From: a virus
Length of the DNA: 40,668 nt
IMG/VR virus record: IMGVR_UViG_3300030430_004101
Span: 1-40,668 of that record
Strand: one strand, 5' to 3'
Shown here piece by piece: positions 15,082 to 24,762 of the stretch (the stretch's first letter is position 1; every line of letters starts with the position of its first letter). The notes below the pieces were generated by a model. That model had not been told where the DNA came from, did not search any database, and was given only the letters and a program-made list of their open reading frames with translations. The position numbers and the translations under genes are program-made.

Positions 15082-16239
15082 TTAGTAACCTACTGTTGCG
15101 GGGAAGTTTACTGGTCCTCCCGATTGCGACCCGGCAGGGTACATGTATGTGTTGTATCCCGCTCCGTGAATGGTTTGTGCAACACTAAACAACTCCCCAA
15201 GAAGTCCAAGCACCCCAACTTCAGTCGGAGGCAAAGCTGAGATGATGTTCACCATTGCATTCGAGCCCGTAGCGGCTGCGTTTGCCAAGGCGGTTGATGC
15301 TTGCATTCGCAGTGCGTCGTTGGCTTGTTGCATCCCGGTGTATACCTGCACTGCTTGGTTCATGGCTTGGCTCTGTTCAGCCACCATTCCTGCACCCTGC
15401 ATGGTCACCTGAGAAAACAAGCCTGTCATGTTTTGGATCGCGGACGACTCCAGCTGTGCTTGGGCTTGGAAGGTGCCTGAGATTGCCGTGTCGTACTGTG
15501 CAGCACTTGCAGCGATAGAGGCTGCGGCTGATTGTCCTCGAGTAGAGTCTGCTTGGATCTGGGCTCCCACGATCTGTGCAGGAGATGCGCCAGCAGCCGC
15601 CATTTGAGAAGCCATCTGAACTGACTGTTCGCCCGCTGCTCGACCTGCGTTGATCGCTTGAGCCGCCATGCTCTGGTGGCGAGCAGCCTTCAAGCCTTCT
15701 CGAGCTTCGTCCATGTTGCCGCTGATAGCAGCAAGTGCATCTTTCTGGCCTTGTTGGATTGCGTCTTGTGCTTGTCCGGTGGAGGACTTGATAAAGTCCA
15801 TGCCTTCTTGCAAGTACCCAAGACCTTCCTCTTTGGCAGCGGCTACGTCGGTAAGTCCTTCTCCCGTAGCAAGATCTGAAAGTGCACCCATAGAAGTATC
15901 AAAGGCGCCACCGAACTGGTCGAGCAAACCTTCTCGGTAGTCGTTGATCTGATCTGCAACCCTCTGCCGACTATCCATCTCCTGCTGGAAAATGTCGGGG
16001 AGGTTGATTCCTGACATCTGACCCATAGTGCCTTCGAAGAAGTTAAGGCTCTTAAGGTCGCTGTAGAGCTGTCCAGTCAGGTCGCTTCGGATACCTTGCC
16101 GGGTGCCTCGTCCTTGGTTTACTGAAAAATTTCCGTCAAGCGGAAAGGATGCAGTGGAGTTAGTCGGTCCAGCAAATGCCGGACTAAAGCCGGGGCTGGA
16201 GTTTTGGCCAGGCATAAAGAATGGGTTGAAGGTGCTCAT
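15082..16239 (-). CDS. Ala/Gln-rich virion protein, gp14-like type (385 aa)
   Basis: A disordered Pro/Gly/Phe-rich N-terminus (about 1-45) leads to helical regions. A central zone (about 190-330) is dominated by Ala, Gln, Ser and Met (HQSMAAQAINAGRAAGEQSV, ARQ-type repeats), followed by a hydrophobic stretch (SALPPTEVGVLGLLGELFSV). Such composition is typical of the smallest internal virion or pilot protein in short-tailed phages (T7 gp14 class by analogy). It overlaps the 1591-residue gene by 4 bp. Assignment rests on composition and position. Confidence 0.75.
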   Translation of the reverse strand: MSTFNPFFMPGQNSSPGFSPAFAGPTNSTASFPLDGNFSVNQGRGTRQGIRSDLTGQLYSDLKSLNFFEGTMGQMSGINLPDIFQQEMDSRQRVADQINDYREGLLDQFGGAFDTSMGALSDLATGEGLTDVAAAKEEGLGYLQEGMDFIKSSTGQAQDAIQQGQKDALAAISGNMDEAREGLKAARHQSMAAQAINAGRAAGEQSVQMASQMAAAGASPAQIVGAQIQADSTRGQSAAASIAASAAQYDTAISGTFQAQAQLESSAIQNMTGLFSQVTMQGAGMVAEQSQAMNQAVQVYTGMQQANDALRMQASTALANAAATGSNAMVNIISALPPTEVGVLGLLGELFSVAQTIHGAGYNTYMYPAGSQSGGPVNFPATVGY

Positions 16240-19200
16240 GACTGGGTATATGCCTGACTGGTCTTGGTGTCCATGATCTGTCCGTTACACACCATACTCT
16301 GAAGCCGGTAGTCCACATCGGGACAGAAGATGCGGATTCCTGGCGTCAGGGTAAAGCCTAGCGGTCCTTGCACACCGCTGAAGGTAGAGTCGGACCCAAA
16401 GACTGCGGGATAGAGTGAAGAGCCTTCAGTCAGAGACGCGACGTTTGTGCCGTCTGGTTTGACGGGTGCATTTTTGCTGCTGACCTCTTCTCCGTTGTCG
16501 TCGTAGAGGATGCCTTGGAACTTGCAGGCAGTATCTGATGCGTTGTTGCCTGACACATCTATGACGTGGATTCGGGTTTCATCAATCTGTTTGAAGTAGT
16601 GATGGTCGTCAATCTCGCTAGCACCTCTCGCTGTGCGGGTCGGTATACCTACTTGGTGACCAGTCATCTCCACAAACACAGGGCTGATACCGATCTTGGC
16701 GCTGGCGCTGCAGTCCAAAGAGGTCATCAGAGTGATTGTCATAGCGCTTGAGCTCTTGCCCACGCTTTTGATCTGTGCTTTGTTACCGACCTTAGACTGG
16801 TCTGTGTCTTCCAGCACGTACACAAATGCTCCCACACAGCTGTCTGCAGCAACCTGGCTGTTGCCGTTGCCTGCGGTGCAGGTCAAGCTGGTGCTGCCGT
16901 GGCCGCTAGAAAGAGTAAACAACGTAGGTCCAACAATGTCCATCAGTGTCCTGCGTACGTAGGACTGCTGGGTGTGGTTGCTGCCATCATGCGTCAAGGC
17001 TTTGCGGTCACGCTCGTGGTTGGCTACGTAGATACGCGGACGCCAGTAACCAGCTACGGCGGCATCTCGAGTGTTGACGTTGTTGGCTACATCTGGGTGG
17101 TTCATCAACCACAACGCACGGTGTACGCGATCCCCTCCGAACGTGGGGGAGTAACCCCCGCTTGCTCCAAATGTCTCTGCATTCGGGAAGTTTGCAGGTT
17201 TGACGTCCGTGAAAGGTAGGTCTTTCAGTTCCGTCATGCTAGATGTTTCAAACCACGTGCACGCTGCGTGTCCCTGAACTGGGTTGTAGAAGAACAGAGA
17301 AGAGATAAAGGGGTCAAATGCCACCTTCAGCTTGTCATGGTTGTCTTTCCACTTCTCCCGAATCAAGGTGTCGATCACAGACATGTTGTCAAGTGATCCG
17401 TTGGTACCCACAATCTTGACCCCTCTAGGTGCAATCGTAAACAACTGAGACGCCGCTACCGCCGCAGCTTGAGGATTGACGGTGCCCACCATGCCTTCGT
17501 GTAACTCACGCACCATCACGCTTTGTTCTCGACGGATGTGGTAGAGGCGGTCCTCACTCAGCCCCAGCATGTTGGGTCCTGTACGCACTAGCGACAGGAT
17601 GCGGTTGGAGGGATCGCTAGGCGTGTACTGGTTCTGTGGAGGGAACAGTTCTGGTGCATACTTCTCAACTTGAGAAAACTTGGTTTCTCCCCCACCGCGA
17701 TAAGGATCTGCTGCGGTGAACTCGTCTTCGGTTCCCTGGTTAAGGGTAGTGATTGCAGGGGGGGTGATGTTTGCAGTCACCAAGATGTTGTCCAGGAACT
17801 TAGCGGCTCCTGCTTGTGGCATGTTGTCGTCGAAGCGCAGGGGTCCCGTGTAGAGCGGACGGTACAGCAGTTCGTCTTCGTTCAGTGTGTAGAAAAACAC
17901 AACACGCTGACGGGTAGAAGCTGTCGCACCTCCAGCGGTGGTAGGTAACACTTCAATACCAAAGTTAGTCAGGGTGTTATCAAGGGTCTTGTAATCATCT
18001 AGCTTGATCAGTTTGTCCAAGAACAAGGTGTTGGGGGCAAAGTTGATAGCCTCATCTTCTGTGCGGGGTGACCGATAGAAGAAGGCGTAATCATACTTGC
18101 GGACGTCATAGCAAAGCTCAACGCAGGTGTACTCGCGTCTACCTCTAGGCACAATCTGAGGGCTGCTGATTTTGGAAATCAGGTCTTCGTTCTCTTCGTC
18201 ATACTCACGACCCGATACACCGCAGCGACCGATAGTGCCGTACTTGAAAGAGGACTTGTCGATACGCGCGATCTGGGACATGCCCGACGTGCGTCCAGTC
18301 TTGGAGTCGAAAAGCTGGTATGCAAATGCGTAGTTGCCACGCTCAAACTTGTGTGACTTGAAGAAGTCATCCGTGGTGAACTCAAAGATCTGGCTGACCT
18401 TCTGGAAATCTACGCCGTTGATTGTGGTCTTAGCAATGACTCCCCACTGAAACTCACGACCTGAAGGCAGTATGCCTTGGTCATACAGCGAGGTGATCTC
18501 AAACTTGCTGGCGGAAACATTCGTGGCTACCTTGACAAGTCGACCTAGAGCTTCGGGGTCATTCCAGTACACGTCGAAGGTTACATTTCCCGCAAACGTA
18601 CCAGCCTCGCTAATCTGCCAAACCAAGTCAGAGTTGACTGAGGCTTGGAGTGCGCGGTCAACAGGAGACCGAGCAACGATCAAAGACTGCAGGAAGTCTT
18701 TTGCTTGTTGGTCAGTAACTCCGGTTTGGCTAGTAGAGGACTGGCTCGACCAGTTACCGGGGGACGTTGTGTTGGCACCTACCTCAAACCCTAGGGTGTG
18801 CCAGTGGCTCTGCAGCTGAAAGTCGTCAGGCGATACACCATCAAGATTAAGAACCGCTGCGCCTGGGAAGGTGAACTGAGTGTCGAAACTCAAGTCGTTG
18901 ATTATTTGTCCTCCAGTAGCAGTGCTGGAGTTCAGGGTTTGAGCAACGCACAGAGTCTCGTCTCCAAAATCGTTACTGCTAATGGTGGTGTTTGCTCGAC
19001 GGAGAGTTGCTATCCGGTTAGCGGAGGGGGTACCACTAGAGTGAAGAGCGGGAAACGTAAGAGCATCTGTTTCGCCTGTGCCGTCAGGAGGATCGGAAGT
19101 GTCGTAGTCTTGGTCAACTACGTTCGCAACAAATGCAGCGTTGATGTAGTCCGTTTCGGCAGTCCCATACACAGCCAAACGTCGACGGATACGCCCGAAG

Positions 19201-21011
19201 GTAGTGCTGATGACTGCGCTAGCAGACCGTTTGACAAGGGAGGCCCCTGGCATGAAAGCGTCGGTGGAAAGGTATCCGTTTTTCAACGCAGGGTTGTCTG
19301 TTGTTCCTGCCGCTGTAGAGGCAAACTCAACAGATCCGTCTCCGACTCCGACAAGACCCATGCGTCTAACGGTAGATCCTCCGACGTAGGTGGGGTATGT
19401 GTAGTTGTGCCCGCTCCCTGTCACTGTGTTTTTGACCACTTGAAGACTTGAGTCTTCTGCCGATGACGCCAAAACTGTTTCGGGCTTCCACTTCAGGCTG
19501 GAAGTGGGGATGCAATACTCGTCATCATTGACGTTGTTGATGAGGTAGATGTTGACGCTGAGATCGGTAACTGAAAGCGAAGCCGTATCTGAAGAAGAGG
19601 TTCCTGTAAGAGGGCGTACACGCACGTACATGTTGGCTGCGATTGCAGTGCCGGTGCCGCCCGCATCTGTTGTCTTCAGGTCGTTGAATGGACGACACTC
19701 AAAGACTTGGGTGTATGTCACCTGCTCTGAGTGGTTCATCCCTGTAGGGAAAGTGTCGTAGACCGACAAACCGTTGCTGATTGCATCCTTTGACCCAAAG
19801 CAACCGCCAGCAGGTTGGAAGGTGTTGACGACGCTAGGCGATCCGCCAGTGCCATCGACAAAGTCAACAATGCAGCCGGGGTGTTTTTGGTTAGGCCCTT
19901 TGCGCAAAGAGTCTGTGCTACCTGGGCTGATGCTGGTTGCGCTGTTGGTGGCTCGGTAGTTCACAACTACGATTACCCGTTGACCCGAGGTAAGTGCAGT
20001 TCCGCTTGTGCCATAGTTGGTACCTGATGAGGTATATGTACTTACGGAGGCCGCGAGGCTACCAGGAAGAAGAGTGTTCTCTTTGTGCGTTACCGTAGGA
20101 GCTGTGATGAAGTCATCAAGACGGATGCCCGGCTGGTCAAAGTCGCCAAAGAGTTCCGGCAGGTCCTCAGCCGACTTATTGCTCTGCAGGAGTTGCGCGG
20201 ATCCTGGCCGACGGTCGTCTGTGCTGGGTGTAGGCAGAGTGCCTATTTCCGTAGCCCTGTCAAGATCCAAAAAGTCGGGGCGGAAACCAGGTCCGGGTAC
20301 TCCAGTCTGTCCTGAAGTGGAGTTGTCTCCAGTAACGCCAATGCACTGCGCCCCGTTGAAGTTACCTGTGCCGGGGTTTATGTCGGTCGGGCCCCCGTCC
20401 AAAAAGAATACTGAGGGAGATCTGCCTCGAACAAACACGTAGACAAGTTTGCCCAAAGTCTCCACGCTCATGGGCTCAGTAGCACTGCATCCCAACATGA
20501 GAAGCTGTCCAGTGTAGTTCAGGCCAGAGCCAGTTCCTTGGGGAGAGGCAGGGCTGTTGGGGGTAAACCAGGTTGTAGTCTCTTCGTCGTAGAACTCGAT
20601 GAAGACATCCGCTTCACCATGGGTCTGGTCTTTTCTCTTAGCACGGTACACGTACCCGTAGCAAGTGGAGCGGGTACCTCGCATGAATGTGACGGGAAAG
20701 AAGTCAACAACCTCAGAGCCTTCACCGTGAGCAGCGCCGGTGTCGTCAGTCTGACGGCCCCCTGCTTTCAGATACGACGTCAATCGGGTGTCGTTTGCAG
20801 CGCCGTCGCCGTCGTCGTCTGGGGCGTAGTTGTCAAACTCAAGTTCTCGTACCTGACGGAAACCAGCGAACGGGCGAGCCCCTCCAGACACGGTGCCATC
20901 AATACCAGAGGCTTCACTAAGAAGACCTCTGGCCACTGATGTTCGAGGTACAGACTTATCGCCTGTGGGACGACTCAGGTCTATCTTCCACTCAGCATCC
21001 TTCTGCGCCAC
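16236..21011 (-). CDS. Giant tail/nozzle-like virion protein with an Fn3-like domain (1591 aa)
   Basis: This is the largest gene. It begins at GTG 21011 with GGAG about 6 bases upstream. The N-terminal half is a Ser/Thr/Gly/Asp-rich beta protein. Residues about 785-880 look like a fibronectin type III domain (VTFDVYWNDPEALGRLVKVA, then REFQWGVIAKTTINGVDFQK). The C-terminal half has the segments LVRTGPNMLGLSEDRLYHIR and GVKIVGTNGSLDNMSVIDTL, reminiscent of the tubular tail (nozzle) proteins of podoviruses, but it is about twice the length of T7 gp12. Its place next to fibre-like and internal-protein genes supports a tail tube, nozzle or fibre-anchor role (inference). Confidence 0.75.
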   Translation of the reverse strand: MAQKDAEWKIDLSRPTGDKSVPRTSVARGLLSEASGIDGTVSGGARPFAGFRQVRELEFDNYAPDDDGDGAANDTRLTSYLKAGGRQTDDTGAAHGEGSEVVDFFPVTFMRGTRSTCYGYVYRAKRKDQTHGEADVFIEFYDEETTTWFTPNSPASPQGTGSGLNYTGQLLMLGCSATEPMSVETLGKLVYVFVRGRSPSVFFLDGGPTDINPGTGNFNGAQCIGVTGDNSTSGQTGVPGPGFRPDFLDLDRATEIGTLPTPSTDDRRPGSAQLLQSNKSAEDLPELFGDFDQPGIRLDDFITAPTVTHKENTLLPGSLAASVSTYTSSGTNYGTSGTALTSGQRVIVVVNYRATNSATSISPGSTDSLRKGPNQKHPGCIVDFVDGTGGSPSVVNTFQPAGGCFGSKDAISNGLSVYDTFPTGMNHSEQVTYTQVFECRPFNDLKTTDAGGTGTAIAANMYVRVRPLTGTSSSDTASLSVTDLSVNIYLINNVNDDEYCIPTSSLKWKPETVLASSAEDSSLQVVKNTVTGSGHNYTYPTYVGGSTVRRMGLVGVGDGSVEFASTAAGTTDNPALKNGYLSTDAFMPGASLVKRSASAVISTTFGRIRRRLAVYGTAETDYINAAFVANVVDQDYDTSDPPDGTGETDALTFPALHSSGTPSANRIATLRRANTTISSNDFGDETLCVAQTLNSSTATGGQIINDLSFDTQFTFPGAAVLNLDGVSPDDFQLQSHWHTLGFEVGANTTSPGNWSSQSSTSQTGVTDQQAKDFLQSLIVARSPVDRALQASVNSDLVWQISEAGTFAGNVTFDVYWNDPEALGRLVKVATNVSASKFEITSLYDQGILPSGREFQWGVIAKTTINGVDFQKVSQIFEFTTDDFFKSHKFERGNYAFAYQLFDSKTGRTSGMSQIARIDKSSFKYGTIGRCGVSGREYDEENEDLISKISSPQIVPRGRREYTCVELCYDVRKYDYAFFYRSPRTEDEAINFAPNTLFLDKLIKLDDYKTLDNTLTNFGIEVLPTTAGGATASTRQRVVFFYTLNEDELLYRPLYTGPLRFDDNMPQAGAAKFLDNILVTANITPPAITTLNQGTEDEFTAADPYRGGGETKFSQVEKYAPELFPPQNQYTPSDPSNRILSLVRTGPNMLGLSEDRLYHIRREQSVMVRELHEGMVGTVNPQAAAVAASQLFTIAPRGVKIVGTNGSLDNMSVIDTLIREKWKDNHDKLKVAFDPFISSLFFYNPVQGHAACTWFETSSMTELKDLPFTDVKPANFPNAETFGASGGYSPTFGGDRVHRALWLMNHPDVANNVNTRDAAVAGYWRPRIYVANHERDRKALTHDGSNHTQQSYVRRTLMDIVGPTLFTLSSGHGSTSLTCTAGNGNSQVAADSCVGAFVYVLEDTDQSKVGNKAQIKSVGKSSSAMTITLMTSLDCSASAKIGISPVFVEMTGHQVGIPTRTARGASEIDDHHYFKQIDETRIHVIDVSGNNASDTACKFQGILYDDNGEEVSSKNAPVKPDGTNVASLTEGSSLYPAVFGSDSTFSGVQGPLGFTLTPGIRIFCPDVDYRLQSMVCNGQIMDTKTSQAYTQS

Positions 21012-21012
21012 A

Positions 21013-21348
21013 TCAACTCCATCGGTATGGGAACTTACGGTTTAGCCAGCTCTGCCGCTCTTTACAACCGCACCCCTTCTTCTGCTTGATGCGTCCAAAG
21101 GAGACAACTTCGATAAACCATTTGACCGTGTCGCCTAGGCCACGGTGCTCTTTGAATACGTCGTACCACTTCATAGGTCGTACCTCTACAGCTTGCTGGG
21201 GAGTTGCCTTATTCTCCAAAGCCCACTGGGGACAAAGAAGTCGGCATGTTTGAGGGGTGGGTTTACCGTCCCAGTACCCGAGGGCGCATACGGACTGGTT
21301 GTCTACGTAAGAGTGTTTCGAACAATTTACTACTGGTAGTTGCATCAT
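21013..21348 (-). CDS. Small Cys-containing protein with GCGC..R..LN motif (111 aa)
   Basis: The product has six Cys: C9, C21, C35, C39 and a late CGC pair. It ends GCGCKERQSWLNRKFPYRW. I recall similar GCGCxxRxxxLN endings in small phage proteins of unknown function. ATG 21348 is in an ATGA overlap with the Cys-rich gene upstream, and the stop lies just before the start of the 1591-residue gene. The middle has a Trp/Lys-rich helix (MKWYDVFKEHRGLGDTVKWF). It may bind metal or pair with the Cys-rich tail protein (inference). Confidence 0.75.
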   Translation of the reverse strand: MMQLPVVNCSKHSYVDNQSVCALGYWDGKPTPQTCRLLCPQWALENKATPQQAVEVRPMKWYDVFKEHRGLGDTVKWFIEVVSFGRIKQKKGCGCKERQSWLNRKFPYRWS

Positions 21349-23270
21349 GACACCGTAATGGTCGAATCAAAAGTAACGCTAGAGTTGTAGGGGTCGCCTG
21401 AGTCATTTTGGCAGTAAGTATAAGTCCCCGGAGGGCAGTCGTCGGTTGCTAGGCTGCTTACGTATGTTGCAACAAAATCGCTGGCCTGTCCCGTGCTAAA
21501 TTCTCCAGGGGTGCAGGGGGATCCCCCAGACGTTCCCTCGCAAAGACCTAGGGTAAATCCAATGCTAACCCCAAAATTATTTCCGTTCGGCAAGCTAGCA
21601 CAGGGGGAGCTCGGATCGGCGGTGGGAAGACTGCAAATGAGTTTCACCGTGTTGACGATTAGGCGTCCGTATACTTCACGCTCCGGGTCGGGGTCAGATA
21701 TAAGTTTTACTGTTGGGCCTGCGTGTATCACGTAACCAAACGGACAGGCTTGGTTGTTCTGCGGGCTTTCAAAGCACGGATCGAAACCTACGGTTCCGTC
21801 GGCGCAAGGAACAAAAGGCCCTGCTTTGCAGGTGGGGCCCCCACCCCCAAGCGCTGTTACAGAAACCCCCGTGGAGCCAATGTCTAGAGTCACAGAGGAG
21901 CCAAAGTAGCTAGTAGTCACCGTAAGGGAAGGAGTGTTTACGGTGTAGGAGGTCCCGCACGATGCAAAATCGCAGTCGCCATCGGGGCAGTCCATACAGG
22001 CGCACGAACACTGTGGGGTTCTACACAAGCACTCTTCGCAAGTCTCAAAAGGTCCTGGGTTGGGGCTTCCCTTGCAGCTAGGACCGGTGCAGTTGAACGC
22101 AAGTCCCATGATGTCGCCCCCCAAGAAGAATGAGTTTCCAAAAATCCCCGGTTGTACAGGCAGCTGACACGGGTGAGTTCCGCTGTACGACAACATTCCA
22201 GGGCATCCGCCTATGCGGGCGTTTGACGGATCCGAAATATCTTCGCCGCCACCCACAATCTGGCACTGGGTCTGCTTACAGTTCGTGGTGTTGCTGCCAA
22301 AGTTAAACCCTTGGACCTTGTTGGTGAAGTCTTGTGTTGTGGGGCTGGTGCCCAGATCAATGCAATCGCAGTGAGCAAAACCTTTTGCGAACTCGAAAGA
22401 GATTATTTGGTGAGTGTCGTCTAGCGGCTGAATACACCCACCCTCTGGAGAGGTGTTGTCGTCGGAGAACCCCGGGCAAGGGCTGCAATCTGTTGTGTTT
22501 GTCCACACCGCTGAGCAGCAGTTGCCACACAAGTTTCGTATGTGAGAAGTCTGATCGGTTGAAAAGTCAAGCTGCCCAGGAGAGATAGCCAAGCCCGACC
22601 CGGTGTACGCCATAATGTCTCCGGCGCAATCCTCATTGAATGATCCTGCATTTATTTTCTTGCATGCAGGGATGGTGGTTCCGCTACTGTCTGTGGTTTG
22701 TTTTATCTGCGACTCGCTGCGGATGTCGCCACTTCCTACAAAACAGTGACCTCCAATCTTGAAAACGATTGGCCATGTCGTTCCCCCTGCGGCGGGCGGG
22801 AGCCATCCGAGCTGAGACATGGTGGGTCCCCCCGAACCAATGGGCATCTGCTTGAAGTCCTCGAGCCGCATATACACCGCAGCGCAGTGTCGCTTCTCTG
22901 TTTTGACTACCCCGTTGACTGTGTGCGACCCGCCTATTTGCTGTTCACTGGTTGTGTCGCAGTTGTTCTCGTACGCCTCAGCAGGGGACTGCTTGTCGTT
23001 ACCGGTAAAACTTGCGCACTGGCCAATACCTACTTGGCAACAGTCTTGCCCAAACGAGTCAGCATTCGCACACAGAGACGAGTGGTACGCCCGGTCGGCG
23101 GTGGAACAGTTGGCGAAGGTAGAGGCAATGTGTGTCCCGCAAGACATGAACTCAACGTACGAGTCTGCCGCACAGCAACACTCACTCATCAACTTTCCAA
23201 CCTGATTGGGGTTGGTCGAGGAGTCATGCTTGATCAGTGCTTTGTCACTGGGACGGAACTGAAGGGTCAT
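21345..23270 (-). CDS. Exceptionally Cys-rich tail-fibre/spike candidate (641 aa)
   Basis: I count about 47 Cys in 641 residues (about 7%), many in pairs or CxC and CxxC clusters: MSECCCAADSY at the N-terminus, NLCGNCCSAVW, TCEECLCRTPQCSCACMDC and DGDCDFASC in the second half. The rest is Gly/Ser/Thr/Pro-rich and probably beta. No catalytic motif is seen. It lies between a collagen-like gene and the giant tail gene, so a fibre, spike or host-recognition role is likely. The Cys could form disulphides after release or bind metal; both are inference. ATG 23270 overlaps the upstream stop by 4 bp. Confidence 0.75.
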   Translation of the reverse strand: MTLQFRPSDKALIKHDSSTNPNQVGKLMSECCCAADSYVEFMSCGTHIASTFANCSTADRAYHSSLCANADSFGQDCCQVGIGQCASFTGNDKQSPAEAYENNCDTTSEQQIGGSHTVNGVVKTEKRHCAAVYMRLEDFKQMPIGSGGPTMSQLGWLPPAAGGTTWPIVFKIGGHCFVGSGDIRSESQIKQTTDSSGTTIPACKKINAGSFNEDCAGDIMAYTGSGLAISPGQLDFSTDQTSHIRNLCGNCCSAVWTNTTDCSPCPGFSDDNTSPEGGCIQPLDDTHQIISFEFAKGFAHCDCIDLGTSPTTQDFTNKVQGFNFGSNTTNCKQTQCQIVGGGEDISDPSNARIGGCPGMLSYSGTHPCQLPVQPGIFGNSFFLGGDIMGLAFNCTGPSCKGSPNPGPFETCEECLCRTPQCSCACMDCPDGDCDFASCGTSYTVNTPSLTVTTSYFGSSVTLDIGSTGVSVTALGGGGPTCKAGPFVPCADGTVGFDPCFESPQNNQACPFGYVIHAGPTVKLISDPDPEREVYGRLIVNTVKLICSLPTADPSSPCASLPNGNNFGVSIGFTLGLCEGTSGGSPCTPGEFSTGQASDFVATYVSSLATDDCPPGTYTYCQNDSGDPYNSSVTFDSTITVS

Positions 23271-23818
23271 GAGTCACATTCTTGCGCACACGTGATGTCT
23301 TGCGGGGACCCCGCTGACCCAAACTCGCCGCCGGTTCCGGTGTTGGCGAAGAATCCGTAGACACGGGTGATTGTTTTTTTGAGGCACTGATCGCTAAGGT
23401 CATAAGTGACATCAGAAACAAAGTCGATGTATCCATTAGGGCTAGCGTCTGCCCCATCTGATCCGCTACCTCCAGTGGGTCCGGGAGGTCCAGGAGGCCC
23501 TGCTGGTCCCGCTGGTCCTACTGGTCCCGGAGGTCCTTGTTCGCCCGGAATAGGCTCTTCTTGGTCTATTTCTGGAAGTTCACCTCCGCCACCGCCGCCG
23601 GGGCGATCAAAAGGGAAACCTCCACCACCTCCTAGACCCCCCTGACCAAAGGGTCTGGCTCCAGGTCCCGACATCAAAAAGTCAGACCCATCACGAACGT
23701 GGCTAATCCGGAGAGGTTCTGCTTTCAAAAGACCCAAAGCGGCAACGAGAGCTCTTGCTACTTGGTCATCAGACTCTTCACGCGTTCGAGTGTTGGAAGG
23801 TCTTGCGCCGAATGCCAT
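23267..23818 (-). CDS. Collagen-like fibre protein (183 aa)
   Basis: Residues about 93-125 are a run of Gly-X-Y triplets (GEQGPPGPVGPAGPAGPPGP, then GPPGPTGGSGSDGADA), about 11 triplets, typical of phage collagen-like trimerising stalks. Before it lie Gly-rich loops (GGLGGGGGFPFDRPGGGGGG) and a helical N-terminus that may dock to the particle. After it comes a small beta domain with three Cys near the end. Collagen-like repeats in phages occur in tail fibres (family knowledge). It overlaps the Cys-rich gene by 4 bp, and the two may form one fibre. Confidence 0.85.
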   Translation of the reverse strand: MAFGARPSNTRTREESDDQVARALVAALGLLKAEPLRISHVRDGSDFLMSGPGARPFGQGGLGGGGGFPFDRPGGGGGGELPEIDQEEPIPGEQGPPGPVGPAGPAGPPGPPGPTGGSGSDGADASPNGYIDFVSDVTYDLSDQCLKKTITRVYGFFANTGTGGEFGSAGSPQDITCAQECDS

Positions 23819-24762
23819 TAGTAAAGCTCCTGCCCGAGGTTGTAGGTGCTTCGATCTTGATTGTCAACAGTATGCTTCTCGAACTTCTTCGGCTTGCGCA
23901 TCTGCATGTAGGACAAGTTGTCACCGATGGTCTTCAGCGCCTTGCGGTACTCAAGCTGCAAGAACTGCATCTTCTTAGCGGTAACGTCTTTCATCACGGC
24001 CAGGTTGATAGCAGAGGCGGCAGACACACACTGCATCAGGGACTGGAACCCCTGAGGCACAATCTCGTAGTGGATGTCTGTTTTGGATCCGTAAGCTGAA
24101 GTGTCAAATGCTACACGCACAGTTACTTGGTCGTCGCCTGCATCGGTAGCGGACAAAGTGTGGGAGTCAATAACTCGCTCTTCAACGATGGTTGCGTTAC
24201 CTGCGGTGTTCTTCAGTATCCGTAAGGTCGCACCCACGTAGGAGTTAGGTCGACGGTCGATTGCACCTAGCGTTACCTGTGACGGCAGACAAAGGGTAAA
24301 CGTCTTTCTGTCTGAAGAGAGCTGACCGTTCCCTTGGTTGTAGTGGGGGAGAAAGTCACCGTTTGGAATGTAGAACAGAGTGAGAGTGTCATCGACGTCT
24401 GGCTTGGGGCGACACGACAAAAGGTTACCTTCGAGTGACCAGTTGGGTCCGTGAGGGTGCATCTGGTTGAAGGGGACAAACTCCTTGCTGACCACGTTGT
24501 TGGTATCCAACTTCACGAGTCGGAAGACCTCCCCCACGTTTGGGGGCAGTTGGTAGTACTCGGTTCCGGTGACAAACGTGATGTTGTGGCGGATAACGAC
24601 GGGGTTGTCAAAGTTCAATGACAGCCGAGAAAGGACGTTGACCATCTCCGGCATGATGACGTTTCGTACCAGAAAGTCGTTTGTGTACTTGGATGAGGGC
24701 TCGTCAAGGTAGCCCCGAACGCGTTCAATCACGGAAAACAAGAAGGAGCCGGTACTATGCAT
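23818..24762 (-). CDS. Head-tail adaptor/connector-like protein (314 aa)
   Basis: N-terminal helices (SVIERVRGYLDEPSSKYTND, PEMVNVLSRLSLNF) are followed by a beta domain (NITFVTGTEYYQLPPNVGEV, TLTLFYIPNGDFLPHY) and C-terminal helices (AKKMQFLQLEYRKALKTIG). This helix-beta-helix layout, with the YxLP motif after a VTGxxxYxLP strand, is common in podovirus-type head-tail adaptor proteins encoded after the capsid gene. Order in the block (portal, scaffold, capsid, then this) supports the role. ATG 24762 overlaps the upstream stop by 8 bp. Confidence 0.7.
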   Translation of the reverse strand: MHSTGSFLFSVIERVRGYLDEPSSKYTNDFLVRNVIMPEMVNVLSRLSLNFDNPVVIRHNITFVTGTEYYQLPPNVGEVFRLVKLDTNNVVSKEFVPFNQMHPHGPNWSLEGNLLSCRPKPDVDDTLTLFYIPNGDFLPHYNQGNGQLSSDRKTFTLCLPSQVTLGAIDRRPNSYVGATLRILKNTAGNATIVEERVIDSHTLSATDAGDDQVTVRVAFDTSAYGSKTDIHYEIVPQGFQSLMQCVSAASAINLAVMKDVTAKKMQFLQLEYRKALKTIGDNLSYMQMRKPKKFEKHTVDNQDRSTYNLGQELY

